From NCBI GenBank assembly GCA_027186245.1, contig CP114486.1, forward strand, positions 3,596,001 to 3,660,000: a stretch of 64,000 bases of DNA. The letters run 5' to 3'. The position numbers and the translations under genes were made by a program. This stretch comes from Coriaria nepalensis (taxonomy: Eukaryota; Streptophyta; Magnoliopsida; Cucurbitales; Coriariaceae). Position 1 is the first letter of the stretch. Each line of letters starts with the position of its first letter. Positions 57,764 through 64,000 of the stretch are shown here, one piece after another. The notes under the pieces are model-generated. The model had not been told where the DNA came from. It was given only the letters and a program-made list of their open reading frames with translations, and searched no databases.

Positions 57764-59948
57764 ATGACTTATTACGAGAAGGATTGTGGCGGAGGAGAAG
57801 GAGGAGGAGAGGTGGTGCCGGAGCTAACGCCAAGAAACGGAGGAGAAGATGATAAAGGTGATTACGTGAAGTTGAGGCAGAGGCCTGACGAATACCTGGC
57901 GGAGGAGGAGGGTTTATGTGAGGTGGTGGTTGAACCTGAGCCTGAGCCCAAGCATTTTTCTCCTTTTAGAGGATGTGGCTCGCTGTGGATTTGGGCTAAG
58001 TTTGTGGTGGTGTCTGTATTCATAGGGTTATTTGCTCTGGTTTTTATCAAATGGGTCGCCCCTTTTTTCATGGATAAGGTCAGTTTTCGTGTAATTACAT
58101 TATTGTGTTTGTGTTAAGTGATTGAATCTGTATGGATATGTATATATATTTTATAAATTGGTCAGGTTTTGGTTTTTGGGTTTTTGCTGAATTGCAACTT
58201 GGGTTGAGTTATTGCTGAATTTATGATCAATTGGTAAAAAGGAACTCGTTTAGGCAATTTTATGACAACCTGCTTAAAATATGGTCAGTATTTTCTGATC
58301 AAGGAAGTACCACTTCTAGGGATAGAATTAGGCATGATGTTTTATTCAGGTGCCAGGGAGAAATTGTGTTACCACTGAGTGGGTGTGCGATTCCTGTTCT
58401 TTACATTGTTGAATTAAGGAGGATCATTTGTCCGAAACTGATATTGGTAACGACCACTGATGTTGTCTTGTAAGCATTAATATAATTAGGAAGTTTACTT
58501 GTTTTGAGATGTGAGCTTGGGAAAGATCTTGTATATTCCAGGTGTGAGTAAGGATTGGTGGTGGGTCCCACATCTGTATCTTACACCTGGAATAGGAGGT
58601 ACTTTCTTGTGGTATTATTCTCCGTTAGAGTGTCTTATCTATTAGCTTGGTGGGCTTCTTCTTAAGTTTCTGATTAAAGCTCTAGTTGTTCGCCTTTTGA
58701 ATGCATCATTCTAAGCTTAAGGGGCATTAGGAAGACTGAATTGAACCTCTGATTGTTTGGACCAAAGTGATATAAACACTATTACCCGTTTTGCAGGAAA
58801 TTATACCAATCATAAACTGGGAACTATCCACATTTAGTATCCCCCAGCTAGCATTTCTCGTTTTCGGATCCGTCGCATTATTCCCTAGCATTCTCCTACC
58901 ATCTTCACCCTCTATGTGGCTTGCGGGAATGACTTTCGGTTACGGGTTTGGCTTTCTACTCATTTTTTCAGGGGTAATTGTGGGAGTATCACTTCCATAT
59001 TTCATTGGCTCCCTGTTCCATCATAAAATTCAAGTAAGTCGTGTTTCCTCAAACTTCTCTCTCTCCCCCTCTCCGTCACTTTGGTGATTAAACAAAATTT
59101 GTATTTGGTTTCAGGGTTGCTTAGAGAAATATCCCAAGAAGGCATCGATTTTAAGACTAGCAGGTGAAGGAAATTGGTTTCATCAGTTTCGAGCTGTTAC
59201 GCTTATTCGGGTTTCTCCATTCCCTTACATCATCTACAACTATTGTGCTGTAGCAACAAATGTTAAATATGGTCCTTATATCATGGGCTCAATGGCGGGG
59301 ATGATCCCAGAAATATTTGCTGCAATCTACACGTATGATCTCTCTCCCTCACTCTCACCCTTCCTTCTTGGTGCATCCATATTTTTCTCTCTACATGCCT
59401 ATACTGCTGTATAGGTTATCTAGGAGTTATTTGAGTGTATCAACTGCACAGATCCCACTTTAACCTCTAATAATGTTATTATCACTGCCAGTTAACGCCA
59501 TTAAAAGGACATCCTTTGTGGTGATTAAAAAAACAGAGGACTCTTTCTTCCGCTTTATTTTCCTACCATTTAGCTATTGACTAAATAACTCAAATCACTT
59601 CAAAAACCACAATCCTTTATTGTTATTATTGTGCTCATGAAAAAAAAAAAAAAATCAAAATTCTACCCATCTATTGTGTGTTTCTTTATCTATCTGCTCA
59701 TGAAATCTAGAGATTGAAACTATTGAAACTCACTATGTCCACACTATGTTCATGTTTTTCACTGCAGTGGAATTCTAATTAAGACCTTGGCAGATGCTTC
59801 ACATGACCGGCACTCTCTCTCTGCTCCTCAGATTGTGTTCACCGTAGTCGGGTTCTGTGTAACAGCTGGTACCACGGTTTTCTTCACCATTTATGCAAAA
59901 AGGCAGCTTGATAACTTGAAGAAGGAAGATGAGCAATTACTGTGCTGA
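57764..59948 (+). CDS. VTT-domain membrane protein (SNARE-associated Golgi / TVP38-TMEM64 family)
   Basis: Four exons, 57764-58078, 58797-59033, 59115-59332, 59768-59948, join in frame to 316 aa. Residues 1-75 are hydrophilic with a Gly/Glu-rich stretch and face the cytosol presumably. The first membrane segment (about 84-104) reads FVVVSVFIGLFALVFIKW. Others follow at about 117-140 and 145-180 with the re-entrant-loop motifs SMWLAGMTFGYGFGF. The family's hallmark TLIRVSPFPYIIYNYCAVAT falls at about 210-229 and GSMAGMIPEIFAA just after; a last segment lies at about 275-298. VTT proteins include lipid scramblases acting at the ER and Golgi in other eukaryotes; the plant role is unproven. Syntenic with At1g12450. 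Confidence 0.93.
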
Positions 59949-61733
59949 TCTAACCAGTTCGTAATCGGGTTCAAGGTCGCACAATGAACAAGAATCTAAC
60001 TCAACTGACATCTACCTATTCAGCATTTTTTTCCCTTATTTCCTTTTATATTCTCAAGTACAGTAGTATTGCTTGTATATGATTGGGACCGACTGGTTTA
60101 GAATTTAGGTTGAATTGAATTTGTACAGAATTCTAGACGTTATATTAAAATCAATTCAAGTGCTGTTTTTCTGCAATAAGAAAAACATGTCTGTCTTTGA
60201 GATTCTTTGCTTAAAACCCAACAAACAAATATGTCCGGGAAATTAAGGAAAAAAAAAAGCACTTCTGAAAAGTGAAAAGAGAGACAGCAGGAGAAACCAC
60301 CATACTCTAAAGCTAACATGCACAAGACAATTACATGGAGACAACGGTTACATGGAGACAACGGCTACATGTAATATATATGTAGATGTTGTAATATACC
60401 TATAATGCATAACTGTTGAACAATGGACCCACCTGCCAGCTGTTATCTTACTTTCTTGGGTTTGATTAGGTCCCAACGTAACCATCCATTTGCTCTGCCT
60501 TATGAACACGGAATAGAAAAAGACTCTAATTTTTCGGTCCATTTAATATTACAAAAACCTTAATTAATTAAGGGTTAATCAAACTCTTTAATCTTTATCC
60601 TTTAATAGCAAGTAAGTATATAAACCTTATGGTCCTACCGGCCTACCCCTACGATTAGTCCAACAGATCTTAAAGGAGTAAAAGTAATTAACGTTGTGAA
60701 AAGAAACAAGAGTACTTGGTCTAATCATTGGATAGAATTAGAGGAAGCTTGTAATAATAATGTAATTAATCAGCATAATCTTAATGCCATTGGGTGAAAA
60801 TTAAGGAAAGCTTGATACGGACATTACACATGTCATGATGTCAATACATGTATAGTAACAATAAGAGTTATAAACAGTCCTTAATTATTCGGTTCCGGCA
60901 AGAAAAGTACTGTTCAATCGACTAATTACTGGTTTGACCAAAAACAAAACAAAACCCAATTATTTATTCATTTTCTTTGTCTGTTTCTAGAGAAGTTGAT
61001 GCAGTCAAAAAAGTAATGTACATACAAGAACAGTACAGCTTTCTTTATTATTAGACCCAAATCTTCCTCTTCATTCTTCTTCTCCTTCTTCTCCTTCTTC
61101 TCCGTGGAGGATTCTTTCTTTTTCAAGTCAATTATAATTTGTGGTGATGAGCGATGAGAGATAATGATGATGGGGGTGAAGGCTTGGTTGGTAAGGGAGA
61201 ATAAATGTTGCCATTAATGACAGACAGAGCCCCCACCCCCCCCTCGCTTAATTCATATAATTTCTCAGAAGAGGGAGAGAGGAACAGATTACTCTTCTGG
61301 GAAGAGAGAGAAAGTTGAAACCTTTCTCAGTTTCTCACATGCACGTGGTTGAAGCTTCAAATGGGTTCCAACCGCTAATTTTTTATTTCTGTAAGCAAAG
61401 AAAAAAGTTATTTATTAAATAAAATTGTGGGAAAAGAAGGGGGCCTCACCTGCGCTGCAACTTTCGCTTCCATCTCTTGCTTCGTTGCCATTTACTCTCT
61501 CTCTCTCTCTCTCGCTCTCTCTCATGCTCTTCTGTTCTCCATTGTTTCTCCCTCTTAAGCTCAGTGTTTAGTCCTTATTTCAATTTCAGGAGAAACAGAG
61601 TCCTGTTTCTGGATCTGAGATAAACTCGGAGCTTTTAGAAATCAATCCCAGATGAGATGTTTTCTTCTTCACTGAAATCATAATGTCAAACGGGTAAGAT
61701 TTTGAGGTGGGAACATTTTTGGATACTTTGAGC
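59949..61733. promoter_or_regulatory. Spacer and leader of the LRR receptor kinase gene
   Basis: 59949-60150 is the 3' UTR of the VTT gene. A 17-base direct duplication (TTACATGGAGACAACGG at 60331 and 60348) lies in the spacer. 61060-61110 is CTT-rich and 61494-61525 a (CT)n tract, typical of a leader. Two short upstream ORFs precede the start codon: 61652-61675 (7 codons plus stop) and 61683-61697 (4 codons plus stop). Reading of the main ORF starts at 61734. Confidence 0.5.
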
Positions 61734-64000
61734 ATGAGAAGGCTGTGTTTGTTTCGTCTCTCTCATGCTCTTCTGTGCTTCATTTATGTCTTTCTTCTTA
61801 GTAGAATCGTAATGGTATCACCTCAAACAGAGAAGGAGATTTTGCTCCAATTCAAAGGTAATATCACAAATGATCCATATGATAGCTTGAAAACATGGGT
61901 TTTAAATGAAGATCCTTGCCTAGATTACAAAGGTGTGTTCTGCAACTCTGCCAGATTTGTCGAAAAGATAGTTCTATGGAACACTAGCTTGGCCGGAGTT
62001 TTATCCCCTTCTTTATCAAAGTTAAAGTCTTTACGGATTTTGACATTGTTCGGAAACCAATTTTCAGGCAATATACCTAATGAGTATACTGATCTTAAAA
62101 CACTTTGGAAAATCAATGTGAGCTCCAATGCTTTATCTGGGTCAATCCCAGATTTCATTGGCGATTTGCTTAGCATTCGTTTTCTGGATTTGTCAAAGAA
62201 TAGCTTTACTGGAGAAATACCTTCCAGTTTGTTTAAGTACTGTGAAAAAACCAGATATGTTTCATTGTCTCATAACAGTCTTTCGGGTTCGATTCCGAGC
62301 TCCATTCTAAACTGCTTGAATCTAGAAGGGTTTGATTTCTCGGACAACAATCTAACTGGAGGGATTCCTTTGCGAATTTGCGACATTCCAAGACTAGAAT
62401 ATGTCTCAGTGAGAAGCAATATGTTATATGGTAGTCATGTAGAGGAGCAGTTTCTTTCATGCCAGAGCTTGAAATTGTTGGATCTTGGAAGCAATATGTT
62501 TAACGGGTCAGCCCCGTTTGGAGTTCTTGGATTAAAAAATATCACTTACTTCAATACATCTCGTAACGGGTTTAGTGGGGTCATTCCTGATATATCAGAT
62601 TGTAGTGAGCAAATGGAGATTTTTGACGTTTCAGGAAATTTTTTCAGTGGGGAGATCCCATTGAGCATTTCAAAATGTGAGAGCCTTAAAGTCTTGGATT
62701 TGAGTTATAACAATCTAAAGGGGAGCATCCCTGTTGAAATTGCATCCATGAATTCCTTATGGGTGATTCGTTTGGGTAATAATTCAATAGACGGCGAGAT
62801 TCCCCCAATGTTTTCAAGTATTGAATTGCTTGAAGTTTTGGATTTGCATAATCTCAACCTTGTGGGCGAAATTCCGGACAGTATAAGTCATTGCCGGTTT
62901 CTTCTCGAGCTGTAAGTCCAAAACAATCTCATGATGTAATATATTGTCCCAAACAATCTCATGATCTAATATATTTTAAACTCATTCTTTGAATCCTTAT
63001 CGAATATCTCTTTCACCCCTGCAGGGACTTTTCCACTAATCACTTAGAAGGAGAGATTCCTCAAACCCTTTACAACATGACATACCTTGAAATTCTCGAC
63101 TTACATGAAAACAAATTAAACGGAACTATCCCACTAAGCCTTGGAACCCTCTCAAAACTCCAAACTTTGGATCTTTCACAGAATTCACTTTCTGGGTCAA
63201 TCCCGTTTTCCCTTGCAAACCTTACTCTTCTACAACATTTCAACGTCTCTTTCAACAACCTCTCCGGCACTATCCCATCAGTTAATACCCTCCAAGGTTT
63301 TGGCCCCTCTGCGTTTTCTAACAACCCTTTCCTCTGTGGGCCCCCTCTTGGTCCATGTTCTGGAAATGGTAACGGAACCACTTCCAAATCAGTCAAAAAC
63401 AAGGTCCTCAGTCCATCTTCAATTGTTGCAATAGTTGCTGCTGCCCTGATTCTGACCGGAGTTTGTGTCGTATCTGCTATGAACATCTTGGCCCGAAGGA
63501 AGAGGAGGAAGAAGAAGGAGGGTAGTAACTCAATGGTTACTGAAAGTACCCCCCTTGGCTCATCCGACCCTAGCGTTATTATAGGAAAACTCGTTCTCTT
63601 TAGCAAAAGTTTGCCCTCAAAGTATGAAGATTGGGAGGCAGGTACTAAAGCATTGCTCAATAAGGAAAATCTAATAGGTGGTGGTTTGATCGGTTCGGTT
63701 TATAGGAGTAATTTTGAAGGTGGGGTCTCCATTGCAGTTAAAAGGCTCGAAACTTTAGGAAGGATCAGAAACCAAGATGAGTTTGAGCAAGAAATTGGAC
63801 GATTAGGTAATCTTAGGCACCCAAATTTAGTTTCTTTTCAAGGGTATTATTGGTCCTCTACTATGCAGTTGATTCTATCCGAATTTGTCCCGAATGGAAA
63901 TTTGTATGACAATCTACACGGTCTTAATTACCCGGGCACAAGCACGGGTAGTGGAAATCGTGAATTACATTGGTCTAGAAGGTTCCGGATTGCTCTAGGA
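61734..64000 (+). CDS. LRR receptor-like kinase, At1g12460/At1g62950 type (3' end beyond the window)
   Basis: Plasma-membrane receptor kinase, partial. Exon 1 is 61734-62911 and exon 2 runs from 63025 past the window edge; the intron (62912-63024) lies inside the LRR region. Residues 1-29 form a signal peptide (LCLFRLSHALLCFIYVFLLS). The LRR N-cap has EKEILLQFKGNITNDPYDSL and the paired Cys of DPCLDYKGVFC. About fifteen LRRs follow with LxLxxNxLxGxIP units, then FLCGPPLGPCSG closing the ectodomain. A transmembrane helix (SSIVAIVAAALILTG) is at about 523-545, a basic RRKRRKKK stop-transfer follows, and the kinase starts at about 600 with a GGGLIGSVYR P-loop and AVKRLE lysine at about 630. The catalytic HRD/DFG region lies beyond 64000. 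Subgroup with At1g12460 fits sequence and gene order; the ligand is unknown. Confidence 0.95.

Noticed and set aside
63070..63660. Minus-strand 196-codon open frame
   Set aside because: It lies wholly antisense to the LRR kinase ectodomain and transmembrane region, whose plus-strand frame shows clear family sequence; the minus frame is a shadow.

Overview
The window is nuclear DNA of a flowering plant, almost certainly a eudicot. Genes are broken by many short, AT/T-rich GT-AG introns, intergenic DNA is very AT-rich with long poly(A)/poly(T) and (TA)n runs, and the proteins match plant-specific families (KEULE-type SEC1, class II photolyase, AHL, ACR, ClpT, plastid octanoyltransferase). I cannot name the species. 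No CRISPR array, operon, rRNA or convincing tRNA was seen.

Layout, left to right. 0.6-6.3 kb (+): SEC1/Munc18 gene of the KEULE type, 21 exons. 6.8-9.2 kb (-): class II CPD photolyase, 9 exons, one of whose introns is GC-AG. 13.4-15.7 kb (-): single-exon BED-finger/hAT-dimerisation gene, a probable domesticated transposase. 17.2-18.2 kb: diverged three-copy tandem repeat. 18.7-20.6 kb (-): plastid lipoyl(octanoyl) transferase. 21.6-21.9 kb (-): candidate two-exon 51-aa gene. 22.4 kb: an isolated exon-like ORF. 23.4-24.8 kb: degraded retroelement. 25.7-26.9 kb (+): At4g22758-like (DUF7054) gene. 27.6 kb (+): one-exon relic of a cornichon gene whose start codon reads AGG. 28.2-28.9 kb (+): TFIIH subunit TFB5. 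29.4-31.5 kb (-): AT-hook/PPC (AHL) protein. 33.8-36.3 kb (+): dead Mutator-like transposase. 40.3-42.3 kb (-): ACR8, four ACT domains. 43.9-44.5 kb (-): copia gag relic. 45.0-45.8 kb: promoter-like island with no gene attached. 49.1-49.7 and 53.8-54.7 kb: two related hAT-type non-autonomous elements in opposite orientation flanking a ClpT gene (50.0-51.7 kb, +). 54.8-56.9 kb (-): A20/AN1 stress-associated protein gene that is broken in the coding part but keeps its leader intron. 57.8-59.9 kb (+): VTT-domain (SNARE-associated Golgi/TVP38) membrane protein. 61.7 kb to the end (+): LRR receptor-like kinase, cut by the window edge.

The main conclusion is evolutionary. From memory of Arabidopsis loci, the order KEULE, PHR1, BED/hAT-like protein, cornichon, TFB5, ACR8, A20/AN1, VTT protein, LRR kinase follows At1g12360 to At1g12460 almost gene by gene. 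The inserted DUF7054, AHL and ClpT genes resemble neighbours on Arabidopsis chromosome 4 (At4g22758/At4g22770; At4g12060/At4g12080). The window therefore looks like a conserved ancestral block in which some genes are being lost in place: the cornichon and A20/AN1 copies are visible mid-decay. No wholly new enzymatic or defence system was recognised. The most unusual items are the two in-place dying genes, the minisatellite in the leader intron of one of them, and the small proline-tailed 51-aa gene.
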